A stretch of DNA of 64,000 bases from Acidovorax sp. NCPPB 3576 (GCF_028473605.1 NZ_CP097267.1:2968501-3032500), one strand, 5' to 3'. Shown: positions 18,111 to 28,271, numbered from the stretch's first letter. Translations and numbers: made by a program. The notes: generated by a model from the letters alone, not told the origin.

Positions 18111-18962
18111 TTGTCAGACCGCCTTGCCGTACTTCCCCAATACCTTCTTCCCAAACAAGCACTCACGGCGCTGGCGGGGCGGCTTGCACGGGCGCAAGGC
18201 GGAGCCCGCACCACGGCGGCGATCGAGCGCTTCATTGCACGCTACCGGGTGGACATGAGCGAGGCCGCCGAGCCAAATCCCGCAGCGTACGCAACGTTCA
18301 ACGACTTCTTCACCCGTGCATTGCGGCCCGGAGCAAGGCCCATCGCCACGGCGGCTGCGGTTTGCCCGGTGGACGGAGCGATCAGCCAGTTCGGGCCCAT
18401 CGACCAGGACCAGATATTCCAGGCCAAGGGCCACCGCTACTCGACTACGGCCTTGGTGGGTGGCGATACCTCGTTGGCGGCGCAGTTCGACAACGGCAGC
18501 TTTGCCACCATCTATTTGAGTCCACGCGACTACCACCGCATCCACATGCCCTGCGATGGCACATTGCTGCAGATGGTGCATGTGCCCGGTGAGCTTTTCT
18601 CGGTGAATCCGGTAACGGCGCGGGGCGTACCCGGGCTTTTTGCACGCAACGAGCGCGTGGTGTGCGTGTTCGACACGCCTTTGGGAAAGATGGTCCTCGT
18701 GCTGGTAGGTGCGACCATCGTGGGCAGCATGGCCACGGTGTGGCACGGGCAAGTCAACCCGCCGCGCACAGGCGAACTGCGCAACTGGGGCTATGCCGAT
18801 CGGCGGATCATGCTGCGCCAGGGAGAGGAGATGGGGCGATTCCTGCTGGGCTCCACCGTCGTGCTTCTGTTTCAGCGCGGTGCGGTGCAATTTTCAGAAC
18901 AGTGGTCGCCTGCTCGTCCGGTGCGGCTGGGCGAGGCGATGGCCGAGCGGCCAGCCGGCTGA
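18111..18962 (+). CDS. psd: Phosphatidylserine decarboxylase proenzyme
   Basis: A 283-residue membrane-associated enzyme converting phosphatidylserine to phosphatidylethanolamine. Family blocks: FNDFFTRALRPGARPI, VCPVDGAISQFG, YLSPRDYHRIHMPCDG (catalytic His) and the self-cleavage site LLGSTVVLLF. Cleavage before Ser248 gives beta (1-247) and alpha (248-283) chains, Ser248 becoming the pyruvoyl group. The start is a TTG at 18111. The product then begins MSDRLAVLPQYLLPKQ, as in relatives. Confidence 0.95.
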   Translation: MSDRLAVLPQYLLPKQALTALAGRLARAQGGARTTAAIERFIARYRVDMSEAAEPNPAAYATFNDFFTRALRPGARPIATAAAVCPVDGAISQFGPIDQDQIFQAKGHRYSTTALVGGDTSLAAQFDNGSFATIYLSPRDYHRIHMPCDGTLLQMVHVPGELFSVNPVTARGVPGLFARNERVVCVFDTPLGKMVLVLVGATIVGSMATVWHGQVNPPRTGELRNWGYADRRIMLRQGEEMGRFLLGSTVVLLFQRGAVQFSEQWSPARPVRLGEAMAERPAG

Positions 18963-19013
18963 CGCGCTTGCTGCGCCCGGCGCCTGAACGAAGTGGGCCG
19001 GGCGGGAGATCCA

Positions 19014-19268
19014 TCAGCGCTGGCGCACGGTGGTGAATGCGCTGGGCGCCAAAAAGAGCCGGCTGGGAGAGACGGACGCTTCGTGGCCCACGAGGTAGAT
19101 GGCCAGTTCCTGGCGCCGCAGGGCCACGTGGCTCACGGTTTCCCACTGATCGCCCATTCGTACCGCAGTGCCGGGCCGAAAGAGCGGCATGTGAAAAAGC
19201 TCTCCCCATCCAGGCAGTGCTACGGGCTTTTCCGCGACCGTGGGCGCGATGGTGGGGGCGATGTCCAT
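19014..19268 (-). CDS. Hypothetical small protein
   Basis: An 84-residue soluble protein, not recognised. It has a Pro/Val-rich start, then GWGELFHMPLFRPGTAVRMG and VSHVALRRQELAIYLVGHE, a strand-rich pattern like a small beta-barrel. A GGAG lies 11 nt before the ATG at 19268. The position, between psd and the phosphatase gene on the opposite strand, gives no hint of function. Confidence 0.5.
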   Translation of the reverse strand: MDIAPTIAPTVAEKPVALPGWGELFHMPLFRPGTAVRMGDQWETVSHVALRRQELAIYLVGHEASVSPSRLFLAPSAFTTVRQR

Positions 19269-19423
19269 GGCGAATGCTACTCCGCCCCGGCCCTTTGCGG
19301 GGAAATGATTGAGGCGCGCAGTCACGGCACTGTCACAGCGCAATCCTAGAGTGCAGCCGCAGCAGGCCCGCAAGGTCTGTTCGCCCCGGCTCCCGCCTTC
19401 GCTTTTCCAACCTGCCTGTTCCC

Positions 19424-21370
19424 ATGACGCTGCCTTTGCCCCGACGCACACTGATCCTGGCGCTTGCCGCCGCATTCGCGCTCTCCGCCTGTGGCGGCGG
19501 GGGTTCCGATGCCGCACCACCGGACGCACCGCGCGGCCTGGGGTTTGCCGATTCCGCGCCGGTGCCCAATGAATTGACCACGCCCCCGTTCGTGGATTTC
19601 GCCTTCACCAACCAGCGCGGCGATGCCCGCTACGCCACGCTGGCCACCAACGCCGGGGTGCGGGTGCTGTCGGGCTTTCTCGACATCTGGAAGCCCAGCA
19701 CGCTGCTGGTGGATGCCGGCGTGACGGCCGATGCCAACGGCGCCTTCCCCGCGATCAAGCCGTCAGCCTGGACCGGCATTCCCGGCGACGCGACCGACGG
19801 CACGGTGCTGAACGCGCAGGTGCACACCCGCAACATCCAGTACGTGGTGGACGCCACGGCGCGCCGCACGGCCGCCCAGGAACGCCTGGCCTACGAAGAC
19901 GACCGGCGCGGCAAGGCCTACAGCGTGACCGATGGCCTGGGCCCGTTGACCAACGCGTGGCGCACCGCGGCGCAGCAAAAGACCAGCATTTCGGGCATTC
20001 CCGCGGATGCGACCACGGTGCTCTACAACGACACCGGCAACAACGCCGGGGTGGGCGGCAGCGCCAACGCGGGCTTCGGCACGGTGGTGGACTTCATCGG
20101 CGGCATCGGCGACAACGGCTCGACCGAGCCGGCCAAGCGCTTCTACAAGTACGCCCGCCCCTGGCGCTGGAGCGCCAATGTGCAGATCGTCCCGGCCCTG
20201 GTGCCCGCCAAGAGCACCACCCCAGCCACCGACGGCGGCTTCACCAGCGGCCACACCGCCGAGGGCGTGCGCGATGCCATCGCCATGGCCTACCTGGTGC
20301 CGGAGCGGTTCCAGGAAATGCTGGCGCGCGGGCTGGAGTTGGGCGAAAGCCGCATTCTGGCCGGCATGCACTCGCCCCTGGATGTGATCAGCGGCCGCGT
20401 GCACGGCCAGGCCGTGGCTGCCGCCAGCATCGCCACCGGCGCGAACGCGCCGCGCAAGGCCGCTGCCGTGGCCCAGGCCCGCAGCACGCTGATGGCTGCG
20501 GTGGGCGCGCGCACGCCCGAGGAATTCCTGCAGATCGCACACTCGCAGGCCACCACCGCCGACCGTTTCGCCGACCGCGCCGCCAACCAGGCAGAGTACC
20601 TGCGCCGCATGACGTTCGGCTTCGCCCCCATCGGCGACACCACGCGCCCGGCCGTCGTGCCCAAGAGCGCCGAGGTGCTGCTGGAAACCCGCTTCCCCTA
20701 CCTGGATGCGGGCCAGCGCCGCGTGGTACTCAAGACCACCGCGATCGCATCGGGCTACCCGGTGCTGGACGACGCCGAAGGCTGGGGGCGCCTGAACCTG
20801 TTCGCGGCCGGCGACGGCTACGGCGCCTTCAACGGCGACGTGGCGGTGACCATGGACGCGGCGCAGGGCGGCTTCAACGCGCTGGACGCCTGGCGCAACC
20901 CCATCGCCGGCGCCGGCAAGCTCACCAAACGCGGCAGCGGCACGCTCGTGCTGGCGGGCGCGAACCGCTACACCGGCGGCACGGAAGTGGCCGCAGGTGC
21001 CGTACGGGCCGACAGCAGCAGCGCGCTGGGGCAAGGCGACGTGTACCTGAGCGGCGGCACGCTGATCGGCAACACGGCGGCGCAGCTGGCCATCGGCGGT
21101 GCCTTCACCCTGGGCAGCAGCAGCACGCTGGAACTGCGCGTGGGCGCCGATGGCGCCGGCCAGCTGCAGGCCGCCGGCCCGGTCACTCTGGCGGGCACCC
21201 TGCGCATCGCCTTCCGTTCGGGCTTCACGCCGGCGATCGGATCGACCCTCACGCTGGTGCGCGGCGCCCCGGTGCGCGGGACGTTCGGCAGCATCACGGT
21301 GAACGGCTTCAAGGTCACGCCGATCTATCTGGACGATTCCGTGCAACTGCGGATCGACGCCGCGGCCTGA
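19424..21370 (+). CDS. Class A-type acid phosphatase (PAP2) lipoprotein with an autotransporter-associated repeat
   Basis: A 648-residue exported protein. The signal ends in lipobox LSAC (Cys23) followed by GGGG, so it is lipid-anchored. The PAP2 triad is complete: K238-x6-R245-P246 (KRFYKYARP), TSGH with His277, and SRILAGMHSPLD with His316 and Asp320, predicting phosphomonoester hydrolysis in the periplasm or at the surface. After about residue 440, a passenger-associated repeat (GSGTLVLAGANRYTGGTEV, about 500) and beta-strand repeats follow. There is no beta-barrel translocator at the C-terminus. Confidence 0.85.
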   Translation: MTLPLPRRTLILALAAAFALSACGGGGSDAAPPDAPRGLGFADSAPVPNELTTPPFVDFAFTNQRGDARYATLATNAGVRVLSGFLDIWKPSTLLVDAGVTADANGAFPAIKPSAWTGIPGDATDGTVLNAQVHTRNIQYVVDATARRTAAQERLAYEDDRRGKAYSVTDGLGPLTNAWRTAAQQKTSISGIPADATTVLYNDTGNNAGVGGSANAGFGTVVDFIGGIGDNGSTEPAKRFYKYARPWRWSANVQIVPALVPAKSTTPATDGGFTSGHTAEGVRDAIAMAYLVPERFQEMLARGLELGESRILAGMHSPLDVISGRVHGQAVAAASIATGANAPRKAAAVAQARSTLMAAVGARTPEEFLQIAHSQATTADRFADRAANQAEYLRRMTFGFAPIGDTTRPAVVPKSAEVLLETRFPYLDAGQRRVVLKTTAIASGYPVLDDAEGWGRLNLFAAGDGYGAFNGDVAVTMDAAQGGFNALDAWRNPIAGAGKLTKRGSGTLVLAGANRYTGGTEVAAGAVRADSSSALGQGDVYLSGGTLIGNTAAQLAIGGAFTLGSSSTLELRVGADGAGQLQAAGPVTLAGTLRIAFRSGFTPAIGSTLTLVRGAPVRGTFGSITVNGFKVTPIYLDDSVQLRIDAAA

Positions 21371-21408
21371 CTGGCGCGGGCGCGGACCGGCCGGTCCTGG
21401 CGTAGGCC

Positions 21409-22233
21409 TTACGCCAGCGCCCGGGTGCGGGCAAATTCCAGCACGGCCTCCAGCATGCGGCGCAGGACAGGCTGCACGCCGGCCGCCACCTCGGGCAGGT
21501 AGTCGAACGGCAGGGCTTCCTGCATGTAGCTGCACTGCGTCATCTCCAGCTGCACCGCGTGCACGTTGCGCGCAGGATTGCCGTAGTGCCGCGTGATGTG
21601 GCCGCCTTTGAAGCGGCCATTGAGCACCGTGGTGTACGCCGGGTCTGACTGGCCGATGCGCAGCAGCGCCTGCGCCAGCGCCGGGTCGCAGCTGGCCCCT
21701 TCGGCCGTGCCCAGGTTCAGGTCCGGCAGCTTGCCCGCGAAGAACCTCGGCAACACGGAGCGGATGGAATGCGCATCCCACAGCATGGCCACGCCATGGG
21801 CGGCGCGCAGGCGCTCCAGCTCGGCGGCCAGTTGCGCGTGGTATGGCGCCCAGACCGCATCGCGGCGCGCGGCGATCTCGGCGTCGTCCGGCGCGTCACC
21901 GGCCTCCATGTAGATCGGCGTGTCGTCGAAGGTGTCCACCGGGCACAGGCCCGTGACGCTCTGGCCGGGATACAGGCTGGCGCCATCCGGCGGCCGGTTC
22001 AGGTCGATCACATAGCGCGAATGCGTGGCCACCAGGATCGAGGCGCCGAGGCCGCGGGCAAAGCCGTAGAGCCGCTCCAGGTGCCAGTCCGTGTCCGGCA
22101 CCTGGCGGGCCTCGTCGGTGAAGCGCGCGGCGATGTCCGGGGGCACGTGCGTGCCCACGTGGGGCATGGACACGAGCAGCGGAGCGGTGCCCTGGTGGAA
22201 GGTGAAGGGTGGAGGGGAATGGGGTACGGTCAT
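21409..22233 (-). CDS. hutG: N-formylglutamate deformylase
   Basis: A 274-residue zinc hydrolase, the last histidine-degradation step: N-formyl-L-glutamate to glutamate and formate. Seen: the metal motif SMPHVGTHVP, DLNRPPDGASLYPGQ, LWDAHSIRSVLP and GGHITRHYG. It is the final gene of the hut run, 49 bp after hutF. The HutF/HutG pair means the cluster uses the formylglutamate route and not formiminoglutamase. Confidence 0.94.
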   Translation of the reverse strand: MTVPHSPPPFTFHQGTAPLLVSMPHVGTHVPPDIAARFTDEARQVPDTDWHLERLYGFARGLGASILVATHSRYVIDLNRPPDGASLYPGQSVTGLCPVDTFDDTPIYMEAGDAPDDAEIAARRDAVWAPYHAQLAAELERLRAAHGVAMLWDAHSIRSVLPRFFAGKLPDLNLGTAEGASCDPALAQALLRIGQSDPAYTTVLNGRFKGGHITRHYGNPARNVHAVQLEMTQCSYMQEALPFDYLPEVAAGVQPVLRRMLEAVLEFARTRALA

Positions 22234-22282
22234 GCGATCGGGTCTGCGTTGGGGGGACGAAAGCCGTGGGCCGGCCGGTCAG

Positions 22283-23749
22283 TCAATGATCGGCTCGGGC
22301 GATGGTGGCCGTGCGGGCGGCCACGAAGGCAGCGGCGGCGCGGTCGTGCAGCGCGTGGCGCCCCGCGACGACGCGCGGCGTGCCGGCAGTCCAGAGGCTG
22401 TGCAGCGCCGAGGTGCGATGGCTGCCGAACACATGCGCGCCCAGCATGCTGTCGGGCGGCAGGCCCTGCAGCGCGATGTGCTGCGCATCGAGCGCCACCA
22501 GATCGGCGCGCCCGCCCACCGCGATGCCGGCCGGCGCGTCTGGAGTGCACCGGCCGCTGGCCTGCGCCCCGCCCTGCACCGCCTGCAGCGCCATGGCGGT
22601 GGCGACCTCGGGGTGGGCGCGGCTGGCCAGCACGTTGCGCTGGCGCAGGGACAGGCGCTGGCCGTATTCGAGCAGCATCAGCTCTTCCGCCGCGTTCACG
22701 CAGGCATGGCTGTCGGAGCCCACGCCCCAGCGGCCGCCGTCCGCCAGCCAGCGCGGCAGGTCGAACAGGCCGTCGCCCAGGTTGGCCTCGGTGGTGGGGC
22801 ACAGGCCGGCCACGGCGCCGGTGCGGGCGGCGCACGCATATTCGTCGGGCGTCATGTGGGTGGCATGCACCAGGCACCAGCGCGCATCGACCGGCGCATG
22901 CTCCAGCAGCCATTGCACCGGGCGCTGGCCGCTCCAGGCGATGCAGTCGTCCACCTCCTGCGTCTGCTCGGCGATGTGGATGTGCACCGGCGCTGTCGGG
23001 CTCAAGGCCGTGAGGCCTTCGACCGCGATGCGCAGGCTGTCGGGCGGCACGGCGCGCAGCGAATGCGGGGCCAGGCCCAGGATGCCGCCCTGCGCAGGCA
23101 GCACGGGCGCGAGGCGCTCCAGCAGCGCGAGCATGCTGTCGGTGCTGCGGATGAAGCGGCGCTGGTCCTCGCGCGGCGCGCGGCCGCCGAAGCCGCTGGT
23201 CTGGTAGAGCACCGGCAGCAAGGTGATGCCGATGCCCGCGGCCTGGGCGGCGCGCAGCAGCGCGAGCGACATGGCGGCATCGTCGGCATAGGGCTGGCCC
23301 GCCGCGTCGTGGTGCACGTAATGGAACTCGCACACCGCGGTGTAGCCCGCCTCCAGCATCTCGACATAGAGCCAGGTGGCGATCGCCTCCAGATGTTCGG
23401 GCGTGGTGCGCGCGGCAAAGCGGTACATGAGGTTGCGCCAGCTCCAGAAGCTGTCCTGCCCGCCGTCCGGCTGGGGCGCGCGGTATTCGGTCAGCCCGGC
23501 GAAGGCGCGCTGGAAGGCATGGGAATGCAGGTTGGGCATGCCGGGAAGGACCGGGCCCGGCGCACGCGGCGCGGTGCCGGCGGCGCTGCCCGGCGCCACG
23601 GCGGTGAGCCGGCCCGCGGCATCCCACTGCAGCAGCACGTCGCGCGCCCAGCCGCCGGGCAGCAAGGCGTCCTGCGCGAACAGGGCGCCAGCGGGAGGCG
23701 TCCGAGGCGCAGAGGACTCGGCAGGCGGGGATGAAACGGTGGTGCGCAT
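22283..23749 (-). CDS. hutF: Formimidoylglutamate deiminase
   Basis: A 488-residue amidohydrolase converting N-formimino-L-glutamate to N-formyl-L-glutamate and ammonia. The zinc motif MPNLHSHAFQRAFAGLTEYR, the VHIHIAEQTQEVDDC strand with His and Glu, and the metal Asp in GVGSDSHACVN are present. The length is slightly above the usual 450-455 owing to an N-terminal Pro/Ala-rich stretch, so the true start may be a later codon. It is 58 bp after hutI. Confidence 0.93.
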   Translation of the reverse strand: MRTTVSSPPAESSAPRTPPAGALFAQDALLPGGWARDVLLQWDAAGRLTAVAPGSAAGTAPRAPGPVLPGMPNLHSHAFQRAFAGLTEYRAPQPDGGQDSFWSWRNLMYRFAARTTPEHLEAIATWLYVEMLEAGYTAVCEFHYVHHDAAGQPYADDAAMSLALLRAAQAAGIGITLLPVLYQTSGFGGRAPREDQRRFIRSTDSMLALLERLAPVLPAQGGILGLAPHSLRAVPPDSLRIAVEGLTALSPTAPVHIHIAEQTQEVDDCIAWSGQRPVQWLLEHAPVDARWCLVHATHMTPDEYACAARTGAVAGLCPTTEANLGDGLFDLPRWLADGGRWGVGSDSHACVNAAEELMLLEYGQRLSLRQRNVLASRAHPEVATAMALQAVQGGAQASGRCTPDAPAGIAVGGRADLVALDAQHIALQGLPPDSMLGAHVFGSHRTSALHSLWTAGTPRVVAGRHALHDRAAAAFVAARTATIARADH

Positions 23750-23807
23750 CAGTCAATGGCCTCGGGGCAGATGGGAAATGAGAAAAAGGATTGGGGCCAA
23801 GGGCGCA

Positions 23808-25070
23808 TCAAGCCGCCGCCCGGGCGATGCGCCCCTGCCGCACGATGGTGTGCGCCGGCTTGTGGCCGAACCAATAGGCCAGCTCCGCCGCCTCTTTGAA
23901 GGGCCACAGCACGAAGTTCGCCGGCCGCCCCGCGGCGATGAGCCCGTGCGAATCCTGCAGCCCCAGCGCGCGCGCGGCGTGGGTGGTGATGCCGGCCAGC
24001 GCCTCGGGCACGGTCAGGCGAAACAGCGTGCACGCCATGTTGGCCATGAGCAGCAGGCTCAGGGCCGGCGAGGTGCCGGGGTTGTGGTCGGTGGAGACGG
24101 CCATGGGCACGCCGGCCTCGCGCAGTTGCGCGATGGGCGGCAGGTGGGTGTCGCGCAGCGTGTAGTAGGCGCCGGGCAGCAGCACGGCCACGGTGCCCGC
24201 CGATTTCATGGCGGCGATGCCCTCGGCGGACAGGTGCTCGATGTGGTCGCACGACAGCGCTTTGTATCGCGCGGCGAGCGCCGCGCCGCCCATGTCCGAC
24301 AGTTGTTCGGCATGCAGCTTGACGGGCAGGCCCAGCCGCTGCGCCGCCTGGAAGACCTGCTCGGTCTCGGCCAGCGTGAAGGCGATGCGCTCGCAGAACA
24401 CGTCCACCGCATCGACCAGCCCTTCCGCCGCCAGCGCCGGCAGCATCTCCTGGCACACGTGGTCGATGTAGTCCTGGCTGCGGCCGGCGTATTCGGGCGG
24501 CAGCGCGTGCGCGCCCAGGAACGTGGTGCGCACCGTGGTGCCCGTGGCCTCGCCCAGGCGCCGCGCCGCGCGCAGCTGCTTGCGCTCGTGCACGGTCGCC
24601 AGGCCGTAGCCGGACTTGATCTCGATGGCGCACACGCCTTCGTCGAGCAGGGCCGACAGGCGCGGCAGGGCGAGGTCGAACAATGCGTCTTCGCTGGCCT
24701 CGCGCGTGGCCCGCACCGAGGCGACGATGCCGCCGCCGGCCCGGGCCACCTCTTCGTACGTGGCGCCGGCCAGCCGCATGGCGAACTCGTTGGCACGCTG
24801 CCCGCCATAGACCAGGTGGGTATGGCAGTCCACCAGCCCGGGCGTGGCCAGGGCGCCGCGCGCTGCGTGGCGCGGCAAGGCGGAGTCAATGGCGGGCAAG
24901 GCCGCTTCGGGGCCCACCCAGCGGATGACGCCCTGCTCCACCACCAGCGCGGCTGGCGCGCCCTCGGCCACAGGCACGTCGGCCACCGCCAGGCCCGGCG
25001 CCAGATGCAAACCTTGCCAGACGCCGTCAGCGCTGGGGGCTTTGGAAAAATCGTCGTGCGGCACCGTCAT
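23808..25070 (-). CDS. hutI: Imidazolonepropionase
   Basis: A 420-residue amidohydrolase that opens imidazolone-5-propionate to formiminoglutamate. It has the metal motif [29 protein letters not shown], and [17 protein letters not shown] with the metal Asp. The length matches the family (about 405-420). It is separated from hutD by 170 bp containing two copies of the dispersed repeat, which may affect expression between them. Confidence 0.95.
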   Translation of the reverse strand: MTVPHDDFSKAPSADGVWQGLHLAPGLAVADVPVAEGAPAALVVEQGVIRWVGPEAALPAIDSALPRHAARGALATPGLVDCHTHLVYGGQRANEFAMRLAGATYEEVARAGGGIVASVRATREASEDALFDLALPRLSALLDEGVCAIEIKSGYGLATVHERKQLRAARRLGEATGTTVRTTFLGAHALPPEYAGRSQDYIDHVCQEMLPALAAEGLVDAVDVFCERIAFTLAETEQVFQAAQRLGLPVKLHAEQLSDMGGAALAARYKALSCDHIEHLSAEGIAAMKSAGTVAVLLPGAYYTLRDTHLPPIAQLREAGVPMAVSTDHNPGTSPALSLLLMANMACTLFRLTVPEALAGITTHAARALGLQDSHGLIAAGRPANFVLWPFKEAAELAYWFGHKPAHTIVRQGRIARAAA

Positions 25071-25082
25071 GTCATTCCCTTT

Positions 25083-25148
25083 TTTGCTATGAAAGGCATA
25101 GCTGCATGCCCTAGTGATTATTGCGCTGGAGGCATTTTTGACTCAAAA
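25083..25148 (+). repeat. Dispersed ~65-bp repeat, copy B
   Basis: TTTGCTATGAAAGGCATAGC head, CCCTAGTGATTATTGCGC centre, then TGGAGGC and ACTCAAAA. It lies just upstream of the hutI start. Confidence 0.75.
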
Positions 25149-25202
25149 CCAGACACAGACCGTCCCCCGGACCGACGCCACCACAGCACCAATACGCCCC
25201 AT

Positions 25203-25270
25203 CCATTTGCTATTATTTTTATAGCGACATCCCCTAGTATTTATTGCGCCAGAGGCCGATTGGACTGAAA
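25203..25270 (+). repeat. Dispersed ~65-bp repeat, copy C, overlapping the hutD 3' end
   Basis: TTTGCTATTATTTTTATAGC head, CCCCTAGTATTTATTGCGCC centre, AGAGGCCGATTGGACTGAAA tail. Read on the minus strand, its CGCAATAA supplies the hutD stop codon. Confidence 0.8.
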
Positions 25271-25861
25271 CCCTGGCACCAGCGCCACCCAGGCGACGGC
25301 CGGCATTTCGGCGCCGCCGGCCAGTGGCTGAAGGGTCGCATGGGCGCCTGCCGGCGCGGCGGTGCTCCACCACAGCCCCTCCCCGGCCTCCATCACCTCG
25401 CTGCCCCACTGCCACCGGCCCGACAGCACCATGCACAGGCCCGCGGGCGTGGTGCCCGGCACGCACGCGTTCTGCAGCACCTGCACCGCGCCCTGCCAGC
25501 GCCCGTGCCGCAGCATGAGGTTGAAGTCGGTCGAGGCGCCGCCCAGCGGAATGCAGTCGATGGCCTGGTCGCCCGCGAACGCCACGGGCTGCCAGCGCTC
25601 GTCCAGCGCGTGGTCGATGCCTTCGTCCTCGGCGCGCAGGCGCACGCCGGCCCCGTCCAGCAGCATGATCTGGCGCTGCACGCCCTGGAAGGCCGAGAAC
25701 GGCCCGGGCGCGGCGATGGTGGCCACGCTCACGCGCCACTCGAAGGCGTCCATGCCGGCGCCCGGCGGCCAGCAGGCCAGCTCGCGCGTGTCGCCGCCGC
25801 CGTTCTTCCACGGCGTGGGCGCGATGGCCGACAGGTCGAACCGCTGCAGCGCCGCCGTCAT
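25241..25861 (-). CDS. hutD: HutD family protein
   Basis: A 206-residue bicupin-fold protein. It opens with TPWKNGGGDTRELACWPPGA, the HutD signature, and has FSAFQGVQRQIMLLDG and ASTDFNLMLRHG. HutD is conserved in hut operons, where it is thought to limit pathway activity, with urocanate a suggested ligand. It overlaps the dioxygenase stop by 4 bp (ATGA). The last codons and stop come from repeat copy C. Confidence 0.9.
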   Translation of the reverse strand: MTAALQRFDLSAIAPTPWKNGGGDTRELACWPPGAGMDAFEWRVSVATIAAPGPFSAFQGVQRQIMLLDGAGVRLRAEDEGIDHALDERWQPVAFAGDQAIDCIPLGGASTDFNLMLRHGRWQGAVQVLQNACVPGTTPAGLCMVLSGRWQWGSEVMEAGEGLWWSTAAPAGAHATLQPLAGGAEMPAVAWVALVPGFQSNRPLAQ

Positions 25862-26721
25862 CCCGCCTCCCCCACCAGCAGCGGAAAGAGCGGGTGCGCC
25901 ATGGGTGCGCCGGCCGGCAGCGTGTCGGCCAGGCCCGGGAAATCGGGCGAGGTCTTCCAGGCGCGCGGCGCATGGCGCGTGTCGTCGCCCAGAAAGCGCA
26001 CCGAGAACACGCGGCGCCGCTGCGGCCCGGGCACGCCGCCCGAGGCATGCAGGGCCAGCATGTGAAAGCACACCACGTCGCCGGGCGCGATGTCCCAGCC
26101 CAGGATGGGAAACGCCGCGCGGTCGGCCTCGATGTCGGGCAGCTCGGCCAGGGAGCCTTCGGGAAACCACCGCGCCTGCTGGTCCATGAAGGTGCGCGGC
26201 ATGCGCCACGGCCCCCGGTGCGATCCGGCCACGAACTCCAGCGTGGCCTCGCGCGCCACCGGGTCCACGGGAATCCACAGGCTCACGTTCTGGGTGCCGT
26301 CGATGTTGTAGTAGGGCTGGTCCTGGTGCCAGGGCGTGCGCTGGCGCGTGCCCGGCTCCTTGACCAGCACATGGTCGTGGTACAGCCGCACGCCGGCCGA
26401 CTGCATGAGCCGCTGCGCGGCCCAGGCCACGGGCGTTTCGGCGATGAAGCGGCCGAAGGCGGGAATGTCCTGCCAGTTGCAGAAGTCCTCGAAGAACCGG
26501 CCCGGATCGTCCGGGCGGCTCGCCACCTTGGCGCGCGGGCTGGGCGCGGCCAGGTTGGCGTCGATGCCGCTGCGCAGCAGCGCCACCTCGGCCGGTGTGA
26601 GCAACTGGCGGATGCACACTGCGCCGTCGCGCGCGAAATCGGCCACGAGGGCGTCGGTCACGCGCTCGCGCAGCCGTTGCTGCAGGTCGGGCGGTGGCAC
26701 CAGGGGGGTGGAAAGCGTCAT
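25858..26721 (-). CDS. Phytanoyl-CoA dioxygenase family Fe(II)/2-oxoglutarate oxygenase
   Basis: A 287-residue PhyH-fold oxygenase. The iron triad is visible as His132-x-Asp134 (TPWHQDQPYYN) and His225 (FHMLALHASGG), with a 2-oxoglutarate-binding Arg in RRRVFSVRFLGDD. Relatives hydroxylate or demethylate small molecules. It lies between a polar amino-acid ABC transporter (40 bp upstream) and hutD (overlapping), so a histidine-related substrate, for example a methylated or otherwise modified histidine, is a fair inference. It is not part of the standard hut pathway. Confidence 0.82.
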   Translation of the reverse strand: MTLSTPLVPPPDLQQRLRERVTDALVADFARDGAVCIRQLLTPAEVALLRSGIDANLAAPSPRAKVASRPDDPGRFFEDFCNWQDIPAFGRFIAETPVAWAAQRLMQSAGVRLYHDHVLVKEPGTRQRTPWHQDQPYYNIDGTQNVSLWIPVDPVAREATLEFVAGSHRGPWRMPRTFMDQQARWFPEGSLAELPDIEADRAAFPILGWDIAPGDVVCFHMLALHASGGVPGPQRRRVFSVRFLGDDTRHAPRAWKTSPDFPGLADTLPAGAPMAHPLFPLLVGEAG

Positions 26722-26761
26722 GGCGAAGGCCTCACTCTCGGCGGCTCGGTGGTGGGGGCGC

Positions 26762-27556
26762 TCAACCGCGCGACAGCACGGCCTGCAGGAACGCGCGGGT
26801 GCGCTCCTGCGTGGGCTCGGTGAAGATCGTGGCGGGCGGGCCCGATTCGATGATGCCGCCGCCGTCCATCACCACCACGGTGTCGCCGACCTCGCGCGCG
26901 AAGTCCATCTCGTGCGTGACGACCATCATGGTCATGCCCTCGCGCGCCAGCAGCTTCATGACCTGCAGCACCTCGCCCACCAGCTCCGGGTCCAGGGCCG
27001 ACGTGGGTTCGTCGAACAGCATCACGCGCGGCCGCATGGCCAGGGCGCGCGCGATCGCCACGCGCTGCTTCTGCCCGCCCGACAGGCTGGCCGGCATGGC
27101 CGCGGCCTTGTGGCCCAGGCCCACCTTGTCCAGCAAGGCGCGCGCCTGGCTCTCGGCCTCGGCACGCGAGGCACCGCGCAGCTTGCGCGGGCCCAGGGTG
27201 ACGTTGTCGAGCACCGACAGGTGCGGGAACAGGTTGAACGACTGGAACACCATGCCCACCTCTTCGCGCAGGGCGTTGAGCTCGCGCTCGGGCAGCATGC
27301 GGCCTTCGTCCACCAGGGTGCGCCCGCAGATGTCGATGCGCCCGCCCTGGGGCTGCTCCAGCCCGTTGCAGCAGCGCAGGAAAGTGCTCTTGCCCGAGCC
27401 GCTGGGCCCGATCACCACCACCACCTGCGACGGCTGCACGTCGAAGTCGATGCCGTTCAGCACCACGTGCTCGCCGAAGGCCTTGCGCAGGCCGCGGATG
27501 CGCACGATGGGTCCGGCTTCGGACCCGGATTTTTCAATGGGTATCTGCCGCGTCAT
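26762..27556 (-). CDS. Polar amino-acid ABC transporter ATP-binding protein
   Basis: A 264-residue ATPase of the GlnQ/HisP type. Walker [10 protein letters not shown], signature [17 protein letters not shown], Walker [16 protein letters not shown] and switch His in VVTHEMDFA are intact. It starts at 27556, overlapping the permease stop by 4 bp. It powers uptake by the 27553-28221 permease with the 28272-29048 binding protein. Confidence 0.93.
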   Translation of the reverse strand: MTRQIPIEKSGSEAGPIVRIRGLRKAFGEHVVLNGIDFDVQPSQVVVVIGPSGSGKSTFLRCCNGLEQPQGGRIDICGRTLVDEGRMLPERELNALREEVGMVFQSFNLFPHLSVLDNVTLGPRKLRGASRAEAESQARALLDKVGLGHKAAAMPASLSGGQKQRVAIARALAMRPRVMLFDEPTSALDPELVGEVLQVMKLLAREGMTMMVVTHEMDFAREVGDTVVVMDGGGIIESGPPATIFTEPTQERTRAFLQAVLSRG

Positions 27557-28221
27557 TGCACCATCCCCCCGGCGCGCAGGCGCAGCTCGATGTGGCGCAG
27601 CACCAGCGTGGTGATGCCGGTGAGCAGGAAATACACGACCGCAATCGCCAGGTACACCTCCAGCGAGCGGTACGACACGCTGATGATCTTCTGCCCCTCG
27701 TGCATCAGGTCGTGGATGGTGAGCAGCGACACCAGCGCCGAGTTCTTGATGAGCGCGATGAACTCGTTGCCCAGCGGCGGAATCATGCGCACCACAGCCT
27801 GGGGCAGTACCACCCAGCGCATCGCCACGCCCGAGGACATGCCGATGGAGCGCGCGGCCTCCATCTGGCCCCGGTCGATGGACTGGATCGCGCCGCGCAC
27901 GATCTCGGACACGTACGCGCCCGAGTAGATGCCCAGCCCGATCACGCCGCACAGGAACGCCGGCAGCAGGATGCCGAACTGCGGCAACCCGAAGAACAGG
28001 ATGAACAGCTGCACCAGCAGCGGCGTGCCGCGAATGACGGCCACATAGGCGGTGCAAAGGCTGTACACGATGCGGCGGCGGGGGTCGAGGCGGCCAATGC
28101 CCACCAGCAACCCCATCACGCAGCCCAGGAGCAGCGAGGCGGCCGTGATCTCCACGGTCACCAGCGCGCCCTCCAGCAGTTGGGGCCAGCCGGCCCACAC
28201 GGGGGAAAAGTCGAGTTCCAT
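27553..28221 (-). CDS. Polar amino-acid ABC transporter permease
   Basis: A 222-residue inner-membrane protein of the HisMQ family with five to six helices. Seen: [20 protein letters not shown] and the ATPase-coupling EAA loop [20 protein letters not shown]. There is only one permease gene, so it probably acts as a homodimer. It lies 50 bp after the binding-protein gene. Confidence 0.93.
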   Translation of the reverse strand: MELDFSPVWAGWPQLLEGALVTVEITAASLLLGCVMGLLVGIGRLDPRRRIVYSLCTAYVAVIRGTPLLVQLFILFFGLPQFGILLPAFLCGVIGLGIYSGAYVSEIVRGAIQSIDRGQMEAARSIGMSSGVAMRWVVLPQAVVRMIPPLGNEFIALIKNSALVSLLTIHDLMHEGQKIISVSYRSLEVYLAIAVVYFLLTGITTLVLRHIELRLRAGGMVQ

Positions 28222-28271
28222 CGCTCGGTTTCAGTGCTTGTCGATTCGGTCGGCGGCAGGGTTCCGCCGGC

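Noticed and set aside
21384..21397. Perfect palindrome GGACCGGCCGGTCC between the phosphatase and hutG
   Set aside because: It has no loop and no U-run. It could be chance in GC-rich DNA, so it is not annotated as a terminator or binding site.
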